NCBI GenBank assembly: GCA_902803745.1
Contig: CADCRB010000118.1
Coordinates: 1-10,658 of the forward strand
Origin: an uncultured Lachnospiraceae bacterium
GTDB lineage: Bacteria; Bacillota; Clostridia; Lachnospirales; Lachnospiraceae
Length of the DNA stretch: 10,658 nt
Direction: 5' to 3'
Shown: one piece after another, positions 1 through 6,686 of the stretch
Position numbering within the stretch: the stretch's first letter is position 1
How the letters are laid out: each line of letters starts with the position of its first letter
Notes under the pieces: generated by a model
The model's input: the letters and a program-made list of their open reading frames with translations, nothing else
What the model was told of the DNA's origin: nothing
Databases searched by the model: none
Position numbers and translations under genes: made by a program

Positions 1-509
1 AAACCGAAAGCTGCCCTAATAAGCCGGACGTGTCCGATCTCACCTCCGAGGATCAGCTTTTTTATCATATTCATCTGCTTATGATACAAAAAACCGTAAT
101 TTTCAACTACAGCCAGATGCTTCTCTCCCGCCAGGGCCGTCATCTCCCAGCAGTCCTTTCTGGTCGTAGCCACGGGCTTTTCCACCAGGACATGCTTACC
201 GGCGCCCAAAGCTTCCATGCACCAATGATGATGAAGTGCCGGAGGCAGGGAAATATATACAGCATCTATATCTTTATCGGACAAAAGGTCATGGTAGCTT
301 TCATAGAATCTTACCCCATACTGACCGCAAAGCTCCATGGTGGCGGCTCTTTTTCCGTCATTGGCTTCACCGCCTATACCGGGGACAGCTCCCCGCTCAT
401 CATTATCGGCAAAGCCGATTCCGGCAAGATCAAACGCACGGCATTTTAAGAGAGCAGGTATGAACCTTCTCTTTGCAATATCCGATGCGCTGAGTATTCC
501 CATTCTCAT
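1..509 (-). CDS. Gfo/Idh/MocA-family oxidoreductase, sugar C-3 ketoreductase-like (N-terminal part)
   Basis: The first 169 residues are present; the gene runs off the left edge. The protein has an N-terminal Rossmann fold, and the family hallmark EKP lies at residues 110-112, preceded by a YISLPP strand (85-90) and an LHHHW segment (92-96). The layout, including an RRF-IPAL stretch just after the nucleotide-binding loop, resembles KijD10-type NDP-hexose 3-ketoreductases. It probably carries out an NAD(P)-linked reduction or oxidation of a nucleotide-linked sugar in the cytoplasm. The glycine-rich loop is odd: GxG is replaced by SAS at residues 7-9. The start at 509 is supported by AGAGGA eight bases upstream and an in-frame TGA just before that; an ATG at 503 is the alternative. 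It follows the sugar aminotransferase by 40 bases, so the two probably act on the same sugar. Family assignment is firm; the substrate is unknown. Confidence 0.88.
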   Translation of the reverse strand, partial: MRMGILSASDIAKRRFIPALLKCRAFDLAGIGFADNDERGAVPGIGGEANDGKRAATMELCGQYGVRFYESYHDLLSDKDIDAVYISLPPALHHHWCMEALGAGKHVLVEKPVATTRKDCWEMTALAGEKHLAVVENYGFLYHKQMNMIKKLILGGEIGHVRLIRAAFG

Positions 510-517
510 ATCAGCAG

Positions 518-523
518 TCCTCT
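518..523 (-). promoter_or_regulatory. Shine-Dalgarno for the Gfo/Idh/MocA gene
   Basis: AGAGGA lies eight bases before the ATG at 509. An in-frame TGA lies immediately upstream of it, so no longer start is possible. This fixes 509 (or the ATG at 503) as the start. Confidence 0.6.
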
Positions 524-549
524 TTCATTCTCTGATAAACAAATCAGGC

Positions 550-1644
550 TCAATAACTGTTTACAGCAGCAATGACCTTATCTATCTCATCCTCTTCCAT
601 ATGATCCATCATCGGAAGAGATACTATCGTATCGCATATCTCCTCAGTCTTTGGATAGTCACCCTTCTTGTATCCGAATTTCTCCACCATCACAGGCTGC
701 AGATAAGGCGGTGTTTTCCATGCTATATCACTCCCTACATCCCGGCTCTTCAGATACTCTCTGAAACCTTCCTGATCGTCCACGCGCACTACAAACTGGT
801 ACCAGGTATGCACACATCCTTCAGGGGTTTCGGGAAGTCCTACCTTTGGATTATCGATCTCCTTCAGGTATCTCTGTGCTATATGGTCCCTGTTTTTCAG
901 CAGATCTTTGATGTGCTTTAGCTTTACTCTGAGCATTGCGGCCTGAAGTTCATCCAGTCTGTCATTATAGCCAAGGGCGATATTGTGATATCTGTAATCA
1001 CTGCCGTAATTCCTGAGCACCTTTACCCTGTCTATGATATCCTTATCCTTGGATACAACTCCGCCGCCGTCTCCGAAACCTCCGAAATTCTTGGTAGGAT
1101 AAAAGCTGAAAAAGGATGCTGTACCGAAAAGGCCGGTATATGTTCCCTTGTAAGGAGCGAAATGAGACTGTGCGCAATCCTCAAAAAGCATCAATCCATG
1201 TTTTTCGCAGATCTCGAGCACCGGCTCCATTCTTGTCGCAAGCCCGTAAAGATGTGTTACGAGCACTGCCTTTGTTTTAGAAGTTATCTTTTTCTCCACA
1301 TTTGCGGGATCAAGCTGGTAATATTCATCAGGCTCCACAAATACAGGAACTGCTCCGCATTGCATAACCCCGAGCATTGTGGCTATATATCCGTTTGCCT
1401 GTACTATTATCTCGTCTCCTTCTTTAATTCCCGACGCCTTAAGGCCAAGGAGAATGGCATCCAGTCCGTTATCAACTCCGGCGCAGAAACAGTCATCTGA
1501 AAGTGCAGCCGCATACTCTTCCTCAAAGGCCTCCAGCTCTTTTCCGAGTATATACCATCCGCTCCTGAGCACTCTTAACGCTGCTTCCTCATATTCCTTC
1601 TGGTAAAGATAAAATCCTCTTGAAAGATCATTGATCGGTATCAT
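550..1644 (-). CDS. DegT/DnrJ/EryC1/StrS sugar aminotransferase (FdtB/QdtB-like)
   Basis: This is a complete 364-residue fold-type I PLP enzyme of normal family length. It would transfer an amino group, usually from glutamate, to a keto sugar nucleotide in the cytoplasm. Visible landmarks are the SGWYILG segment (28-34), the cofactor-binding DNGLDAI (58-64), EDCAQSH (155-161) with the PLP-contacting Asp156, the Schiff-base Lys185 in FYPTKNFGGFGDGG (181-194), the RNYGSDY region (211-217) and NDRLDELQAA (227-236). The SGWYILG and EDCAQ-H signatures are closest to FdtB/QdtB enzymes, which make dTDP-3-amino-3,6-dideoxyhexoses; that substrate is an inference. The start has AGGAGGG four bases upstream and lies inside the 3' end of the large membrane-protein gene (17-base overlap), so translation is probably coupled. 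A Gfo/Idh/MocA oxidoreductase follows. The usual partner 3,4-ketoisomerase is not in the window. Related DegT enzymes act at C-4 of UDP-sugars and remain possible. Confidence 0.92.
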   Translation of the reverse strand: MIPINDLSRGFYLYQKEYEEAALRVLRSGWYILGKELEAFEEEYAAALSDDCFCAGVDNGLDAILLGLKASGIKEGDEIIVQANGYIATMLGVMQCGAVPVFVEPDEYYQLDPANVEKKITSKTKAVLVTHLYGLATRMEPVLEICEKHGLMLFEDCAQSHFAPYKGTYTGLFGTASFFSFYPTKNFGGFGDGGGVVSKDKDIIDRVKVLRNYGSDYRYHNIALGYNDRLDELQAAMLRVKLKHIKDLLKNRDHIAQRYLKEIDNPKVGLPETPEGCVHTWYQFVVRVDDQEGFREYLKSRDVGSDIAWKTPPYLQPVMVEKFGYKKGDYPKTEEICDTIVSLPMMDHMEEDEIDKVIAAVNSY

Positions 1645-3805
1645 AATTCCCTCCTACTTTATTTAACTTATGACATACTACTATTATAAAGCCTATACTG
1701 AAGGCTAAGGATAAGGCATACATGACACTGAATATGATGCCCATATCAAAATAGATATGTGCCTCATGCATTTCCCCGTCTCCCTCCAGATCTATCAAAA
1801 CCCTGCCGTTATCTGTCCTCCTGACATTCATCTGCCTTCCGTTCTCATCCTTTGCCCTGTACCATTCGTAGTACAGCAAAGGCATATCGGCATAGTTTCC
1901 ATCGCCATGAGAAATATATTCATAATCTATATGAGTGCCGCTCTTATTGTACGCAAGCGACTCTACCGCATCCTCATCCGAAACATACCCCGAATCCACT
2001 GCCCAGCTTTCCTCATCTGCTCCCGTCGGTATATAGTCCTTTATGGGAAGCGAGTTATGATCTCCATAGATCTCATCCGGCATGAGCGGTGCTGCGGAAT
2101 AATAATCCCGGAAAGCATCAGCCGTACCATATATTATCACGACAGCCAGCATGATTCCAAGCAAAGCCATACAGCGTTTCCTTCCTGACTCCTTCCAAAT
2201 CTCCTTCAGAGTCTCAGGCATAAGGGTCTGCTCCAGAAGGATCATCATCGCGCATACAAGGTATACCGAAGAAACAGCGTAGACCCTCTGCGGCACCTGA
2301 AGCATTGTCGTAAGATACCCTAAAGCAGGCAAAGCCTCCTCGAGGATGCTCCAGGGAAATACTCTCAAAGTAGTCAGGTACAATAAAAAGGACACGACCG
2401 CCATCACCAGGCCAAGTCTGAATCTGATATCTCTTTTATCATGTTTTGCGACAAGGAGAAAGATGCATATGACGATCCCCGCGATCTGAAAAAGGCTCCA
2501 GGGGCTGGAAAACGCCTCTCCTGTTCCGTAGGCTGCCGCCTGAAAATCCGACCACTCCAGCGCAGCGGAGCTCCAATCCGTCAGATAACACTTGATAAAA
2601 ATAATAAGAAAGCCGAGATTCATCACCAATGTGAGACCGACAGCCTTTATCAGGAGCAGATATTTCCTGTCCTTCACAAGCTCACCTGCAAACACTGCTC
2701 CGATCAGCAAAAGCGTTCCTGATAATATCACAAGGGTCAGAACATGCGACTCTATCACCCCTGTCATACCAAGCGACAGTATCCACCATCTCCTGTCTCC
2801 CTTAAGTATCAGGTATATTCCGGCTGCAACCAGGGGCAGGAATACAGAGGCCACAGCATTGCCGGCCCCGCTTCCCCTTGCCAGCATATTGTATAGCCTG
2901 TACGGCTCAAAGGTTATCACAAAGGTTCCCAGCAGAGCTATGACATCTTTTCTTTCCATAAGCTTAAATGAAAGATATGCCGTCAGTACCGTAGCGGCAT
3001 TGACTGCTATCATGCAAAGCCTGTAGGAGGTCAGCATAGAAACCCCGAATATCCTCAGGATCCCGAAGGGATACAAAAAAATATCCGGATACAGGAACGA
3101 GATCTCGCCAAATTCATTCATAAAATTAGGGGCTATGATCACAGGAAACTGTCTGTCCGCAAGCCCTCTCATTATCCCCTCGATCCTCTGCATATGAGCC
3201 CTTATGTCAGCAGTAAAGCCAAGGGCCTTCTGGTAATAAGGGATATTCACAAGTATTATAAAAAGGATCAGGCAGCCATATACATACCTTCTCTTCACAT
3301 CGATATTCTCCCATTTGCTTCCCGCTTTAAGCGATATAAGCGCAGCAGCAATGAAGAGTACAGCGTAAAGAAGACTGTCTGTAAATAATGGCAGTCTTCC
3401 GGATGAAATACGCACGGCACTTACGGATAAGCCGTCAGGATCCTCCTGATCCACCGGGAAGGTTATCTTAAATCTGTCCGTCGGATGCGTGAGTGCAAAG
3501 GGCATTACTGCAGTACCCTCACCTGCGCTCATCGGCACATCAAAACTCTTATCGTTATCAGCCTGCACAAAGGCGGCTGTGTCTTTATCCGACGAATAAT
3601 CAACAGCCAGCTCGAAGCTTCCCTGTCGCAGATTGAAACAGTTGATCACAAGAGAGTCGTCATTTTTCTCCATATAATCAAGATCAAAAACATACAGATT
3701 ATCAGTCTTCAGAAATCTGAACACCATAAATACGGCGGCAAAAATAAAAACTGCCGCCGCGACCCTGAATGCAATAATGCTGCTTTTATTCTTCACCTCT
3801 TCCAT
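1628..3805 (-). CDS. Large polytopic GT-C-like glycosyltransferase with terminal extracytoplasmic beta regions
   Basis: This is a 725-residue integral membrane protein. A first helix (about 11-31) is followed by a hydrophilic, beta-rich region (32-140) predicted to be outside the cell. A polytopic core follows (about 143-560, roughly ten or more helices), then a second outside region (about 570-688) rich in Asp, Gly and Tyr, a last helix (689-711) and a short cytoplasmic tail. The first core loop has TADIRAHMQRIEG (198-210), where Asp200 fits the acidic catalytic position of GT-C enzymes. FEPYRLYN (299-306) followed by ARGSGAGNA (309-317) resembles the PYRL...RGA-GE motif of large clostridial YfhO-like membrane proteins. 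It would use a polyprenyl-phosphate sugar outside the membrane. ATG 3805 is preferred over ATG 3811 because AAAGGA is five bases upstream of it. The GT2 gene ends 12 bases before this start; the end overlaps the aminotransferase. The GT-C call is by architecture; acceptor and sugar are unknown. Confidence 0.75.
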   Translation of the reverse strand: MEEVKNKSSIIAFRVAAAVFIFAAVFMVFRFLKTDNLYVFDLDYMEKNDDSLVINCFNLRQGSFELAVDYSSDKDTAAFVQADNDKSFDVPMSAGEGTAVMPFALTHPTDRFKITFPVDQEDPDGLSVSAVRISSGRLPLFTDSLLYAVLFIAAALISLKAGSKWENIDVKRRYVYGCLILFIILVNIPYYQKALGFTADIRAHMQRIEGIMRGLADRQFPVIIAPNFMNEFGEISFLYPDIFLYPFGILRIFGVSMLTSYRLCMIAVNAATVLTAYLSFKLMERKDVIALLGTFVITFEPYRLYNMLARGSGAGNAVASVFLPLVAAGIYLILKGDRRWWILSLGMTGVIESHVLTLVILSGTLLLIGAVFAGELVKDRKYLLLIKAVGLTLVMNLGFLIIFIKCYLTDWSSAALEWSDFQAAAYGTGEAFSSPWSLFQIAGIVICIFLLVAKHDKRDIRFRLGLVMAVVSFLLYLTTLRVFPWSILEEALPALGYLTTMLQVPQRVYAVSSVYLVCAMMILLEQTLMPETLKEIWKESGRKRCMALLGIMLAVVIIYGTADAFRDYYSAAPLMPDEIYGDHNSLPIKDYIPTGADEESWAVDSGYVSDEDAVESLAYNKSGTHIDYEYISHGDGNYADMPLLYYEWYRAKDENGRQMNVRRTDNGRVLIDLEGDGEMHEAHIYFDMGIIFSVMYALSLAFSIGFIIVVCHKLNKVGGNYDTDQ
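1649..1655 (-). promoter_or_regulatory. Strong Shine-Dalgarno inside the upstream gene
   Basis: AGGAGGG sits four bases before the ATG at 1644 and inside the last codons (Val-Gly-Gly) of the upstream membrane-protein gene. It is the best ribosome-binding site in the window and decides the aminotransferase start despite the 17-base gene overlap. Confidence 0.8.
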
Positions 3806-3810
3806 GATCA

Positions 3811-3816
3811 TCCTTT
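3811..3816 (-). promoter_or_regulatory. Shine-Dalgarno deciding the start of the large membrane-protein gene
   Basis: AAAGGA lies five bases before the ATG at 3805, an ideal distance. It touches the in-frame ATG at 3811, which is too close to be served by it. This favours 3805 and shortens the protein by two residues. Confidence 0.6.
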
Positions 3817-3817
3817 G

Positions 3818-4564
3818 TTAACGCGTTTCATTCTCTAAGGCCTTTCTAAGCCTGACAATGTTTTTCAGATAGTTTCTTATCACCTTACCCATTTTTACCG
3901 TAGTATCGTAATTCTCCGTAAATGTCACGGGAAGATCAAGTATGTTTACTCCCATCCTCTCTGCCCTGATCAGAAGCTCGATCATATAAAACCAACCCTT
4001 ATCATCTCCCGCCTGAGCAACAAGCCTTGACGCCACATCCTTACGCATGAAAGTAAAACCGCAGATCCCGTCCGTGGCCTTCATATGAAGTGATGTCTTA
4101 AGAAGGAAAACCAGTCCTGCCGAAGTGATCTTGCGATACCATTTCCTTCCTATCGTTTTTGAACCCTTCGCAAATCTGGTTCCGTTGATATATTCCAGGG
4201 ACGCATCCTCCCTGAAAAGCTCTATGGCATGTCCCAGTGTATTTATATCAGTGGACAGGTCTATATCCATGTATCCGACGATATCGGCATCGTTGCGCTC
4301 CACTCCGGTACGGAAGGCTATACCGACACCTCTCTCCTCTATCCTGACATATCTTACTGTCCCCGGATTATTATCTTCAAGGTCTTTGCCTATCTCAGGC
4401 GTATCGTCATCGGATCCATTATCAAGGATTGTGCAGCTATAGGATATGCCCTCATGCTTATCAGTATATTCCTTTATATATTCCAGGGTTCTCTCTATGC
4501 CGTTCCGGAGTCTTTTATGCTCGTTCAGCACGGGAAACAGGATATTGATCTTTATATCACTCAT
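3818..4564 (-). CDS. GT2 glycosyltransferase, DPM1 / polyprenyl-phosphate-sugar-synthase-like
   Basis: This 248-residue protein is a single GT-A domain without convincing membrane helices. It begins with ILFPVLNE (8-15), a typical GT2 opening strand. It carries LDNGSDDDT (47-55), the metal-binding DID within YMDIDLSTD (98-106), GTRF (128-131), the acceptor-side TDGICGF (164-170), Glu196 of the WFYMIELL helix and LPVTF (211-215). These match dolichyl- or undecaprenyl-phosphate mannosyl/glucosyltransferases, which move a sugar from a nucleotide to a polyprenyl phosphate on the inner membrane face. The start overlaps the upstream stop as TAATG, with AAGGTGA seven bases before it. It directly precedes the large GT-C-like gene, the expected user of its lipid-linked sugar. 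Family membership is firm; donor sugar and lipid acceptor are inferred. Confidence 0.9.
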   Translation of the reverse strand: MSDIKINILFPVLNEHKRLRNGIERTLEYIKEYTDKHEGISYSCTILDNGSDDDTPEIGKDLEDNNPGTVRYVRIEERGVGIAFRTGVERNDADIVGYMDIDLSTDINTLGHAIELFREDASLEYINGTRFAKGSKTIGRKWYRKITSAGLVFLLKTSLHMKATDGICGFTFMRKDVASRLVAQAGDDKGWFYMIELLIRAERMGVNILDLPVTFTENYDTTVKMGKVIRNYLKNIVRLRKALENETR

Positions 4565-5520
4565 TATGATGTCACCTTATCTATCCCTGCTATCAGATAG
4601 CGTGTCTTCTTAAATACCAGATTGACCAGAACCGAAAGATACCTGAGGATGATCGCCAGGACCAGAAATACTCCGAAAAATCCTATTGAAAGGAAACCCA
4701 TGGTCGATCTCCAGCCCTCTACCGGATGTGTAAATGCTGCCGTTTCATAAATTATATCTGCTCCCACTGCCAGGGCGACTATAGCAAACAATACGCATAT
4801 CCATATTGACAGCTTTTCCATCGCATTAGTAAAGTAGATCAGCGAATCGACCGCAAGCGCACTCCTCTCGTGCCTTCCCTTCATCATCTTTTTCCTTAAC
4901 CCTGCGTCCCCCGACTCATAGGTCAGAAAAGCGGATTCCAGTCCGCAGTTCATATATATCGCTTTTCTGTAAGGTATATACTGATCTATCATCTTCACCT
5001 TATTGATAGCCCTTCTGGAAAGGATCCTGAAGGTCTCGGAAGAAATATCCTTTTCAGACGCGCTCAGCCTGTTGTAGTAATGATAAAATATCCTTGAGCT
5101 TACACTTATGGCATTCGAACAGCCTGCAGAAACGATATCATATCCCTCGAGCGCTTTATGATAAACCTGCAGCATAAGATCCCTGTCATAGTCCATGAGC
5201 ATATCGTCAAACTCATAGACAAAATCACCTATGGCAAGATCACGTCCCGCATTCATGGCGCTCTCCTGCCCCTGGAAATGTCCCATCTGTACTATGCTAA
5301 CAGCCCTCATCCTGCTGTCTCTGGCGCAGAGTGATTTTATTACCGGTATGCTGTCATCTGTAGAAGCATCATTTGCAAAGATGATCTCATAATCAACAAA
5401 ATTTGATGATAAGAATTCTGTCAGCTTATCTGCAAAGCTCTCTATTCTTCCGGCATCATTTCTCAGATAGACTACCGCCGATATGAATTTTTTCTCTAAC
5501 ACTGTATTTTTATCTGTCAT
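4564..5520 (-). CDS. GT2 glycosyltransferase with two C-terminal membrane helices (GtrB-like), diverged DxD
   Basis: This 318-residue protein has a GT-A domain (about 11-225) and two C-terminal helices (about 238-258 and 274-298), the layout of GtrB-type polyprenyl-phosphate glycosyltransferases. SAVVYLRND (14-22) and FANDASTDDS (48-57) fit the nucleotide-binding half, MGHFQGQESAMNAG (79-92) fits the conserved stretch after it, and ALAVDSLIYFT (221-231) fits the LALDGL-type segment before the helices. The canonical DADLQDPP is instead EFDDMLMDYD (103-112): the first Asp is Glu and the LQDPP part is lost, so metal or donor binding may be altered. ATG 5520 has AGGTGG three bases upstream, a short spacing, 20 bases after the FAD oxidoreductase gene; the stop overlaps the next GT2 gene by one base. 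It would load a sugar onto undecaprenyl phosphate. A catalytically weak or regulatory paralogue is the alternative. Confidence 0.85.
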   Translation of the reverse strand: MTDKNTVLEKKFISAVVYLRNDAGRIESFADKLTEFLSSNFVDYEIIFANDASTDDSIPVIKSLCARDSRMRAVSIVQMGHFQGQESAMNAGRDLAIGDFVYEFDDMLMDYDRDLMLQVYHKALEGYDIVSAGCSNAISVSSRIFYHYYNRLSASEKDISSETFRILSRRAINKVKMIDQYIPYRKAIYMNCGLESAFLTYESGDAGLRKKMMKGRHERSALAVDSLIYFTNAMEKLSIWICVLFAIVALAVGADIIYETAAFTHPVEGWRSTMGFLSIGFFGVFLVLAIILRYLSVLVNLVFKKTRYLIAGIDKVTS

Positions 5521-5540
5521 TCTCCACCTCGCAAAATCAG

Positions 5541-6686
5541 TTACAGATATTCTTCCATATCATATACTGTATTTATCTTCCCTGACAGCACGCTTACCAT
5601 GTCTGGCGACCTGTGATTCACACGTATCGCCGTCGGCCTCGAGTCATCTACTTCTGAAGCCTTAAGTATCGGCTTCATGGAAAAGAGAGATCTGACATAT
5701 TTATAATCGTATTGCGGAAGCATATATTTTCTTGCCAGATGATCCATATAAGGCCAGGCGCTGTCAGGCCGGCATTCACACTCGGAGCAATTCCCCAGAT
5801 CCTGACTGCTGCACACATCCTTCCCTGCCCTCTCCTGACATCTGAAAACAGGAGTGTTTTCGTAGCTCGTGATATGCGGAGTAAAAGACACCGATGTCAG
5901 GGAATGAAAACCTGTCTTTCCAAAGGGCATGATCGAAAAGAAAGGGCCGTCCATAACCGTGATCCCGACATTTTTTAATTCCTCAGAGGGCTCGGTAAGG
6001 ATTATCTCGCATAGCTCATATTTAAGATCAAACTCTTTATGCTCTGCTCCCCTGACCATATTCAGAACTTGGTTAGTAGAAGCATAGGTCGCATTAAGTA
6101 AAAATGCTCCCTCCAGCTTTCTTCCCCCAGCCAGAGTGATCACAAAGCAGTTATGTGCCTCATCACATAAAATATCCTCTATCCTTGATCCGTATTCTAT
6201 GCTGACATTTGGCATATCTGCTATGCGATCGGTATAATACCTTGCAAGCTCGGCTGCATCATAGGTATACTCGCGGGTAAGGAAAGCTCCGTCACACATA
6301 TCCTGTCTGAAATATCTTGATACCGGCACTTCCTCACAGGGGATCCCCGCCGTCTCACAAAAGAGCATAAACTGCTCCGCGTCCGTCCAGGAAAACCTGC
6401 TGCTTGTGGCATATACCTGAGCGAAATCCCTGTGGATGCAAAAATCATATTCTTCACAGAATCTTTTGAAATACCCTGCGGATTTCTTCGCAGTCGAAAG
6501 ACTTCTGGGATAATGATATCCCATATGCACTCTGGCCTGATTAATGTAGGTCGCCCGTCTGAAAGCCCCGCCGTCTCTTTCAAGCACCAGAACCCTCTCG
6601 CCCTTTTTCCCGCAAAAATCAGCAGCATATAATCCATACAGCCCGGCTCCGATTATTATCTTGTCATAAGTATCATTATTCATCAT
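5541..6686 (-). CDS. FAD-dependent oxidoreductase (DAO / UGM-like fold) with a cysteine cluster
   Basis: This is a 381-residue flavoprotein. The N-terminal dinucleotide-binding motif IIIGAGLYG (10-18) and the ribose-binding Glu36 in VLVLERD (32-38) show FAD binding. HMGYHYPRS (54-62) resembles a signature of amino-acid-oxidase-like or UDP-galactopyranose-mutase-like proteins found in surface-polysaccharide loci. VSVLSGKINTVYD (364-376) is the usual C-terminal flavin-contact strand. Five cysteines (283, 292, 300, 303, 305) sit in a short hydrophilic insert ending C-x2-C-x-C, which could bind a metal or Fe-S centre or form disulfides. No membrane helix or signal is seen, so it is probably cytoplasmic. 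The start overlaps the upstream stop as ATGA; a second ATG at 6683, better spaced from an upstream GGGA, may be the true start. It lies between glycosyltransferase genes, pointing to a sugar or lipid-linked sugar substrate. The reaction is not recognisable. Confidence 0.85.
   Translation of the reverse strand: MMNNDTYDKIIIGAGLYGLYAADFCGKKGERVLVLERDGGAFRRATYINQARVHMGYHYPRSLSTAKKSAGYFKRFCEEYDFCIHRDFAQVYATSSRFSWTDAEQFMLFCETAGIPCEEVPVSRYFRQDMCDGAFLTREYTYDAAELARYYTDRIADMPNVSIEYGSRIEDILCDEAHNCFVITLAGGRKLEGAFLLNATYASTNQVLNMVRGAEHKEFDLKYELCEIILTEPSEELKNVGITVMDGPFFSIMPFGKTGFHSLTSVSFTPHITSYENTPVFRCQERAGKDVCSSQDLGNCSECECRPDSAWPYMDHLARKYMLPQYDYKYVRSLFSMKPILKASEVDDSRPTAIRVNHRSPDMVSVLSGKINTVYDMEEYL

Noticed and set aside
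532..547. Hairpin CTGAT/ATCAG between the aminotransferase and the oxidoreductase
   Set aside because: Five weak base pairs, no following T-run, and the next gene begins at once with its own ribosome-binding site; not a terminator.
337..1500. Long plus-strand open frames (194 and 171 codons) opposite the aminotransferase and oxidoreductase genes
   Set aside because: They lie antisense to strongly recognisable genes, have no recognisable domains and look like chance frames.
1..1644. Assigning the aminotransferase and oxidoreductase as WbpE and WbpB
   Set aside because: The pair of families matches, but the oxidoreductase N terminus is closer to KijD10-type ketoreductases and no WbpA or WbpD partner is seen.
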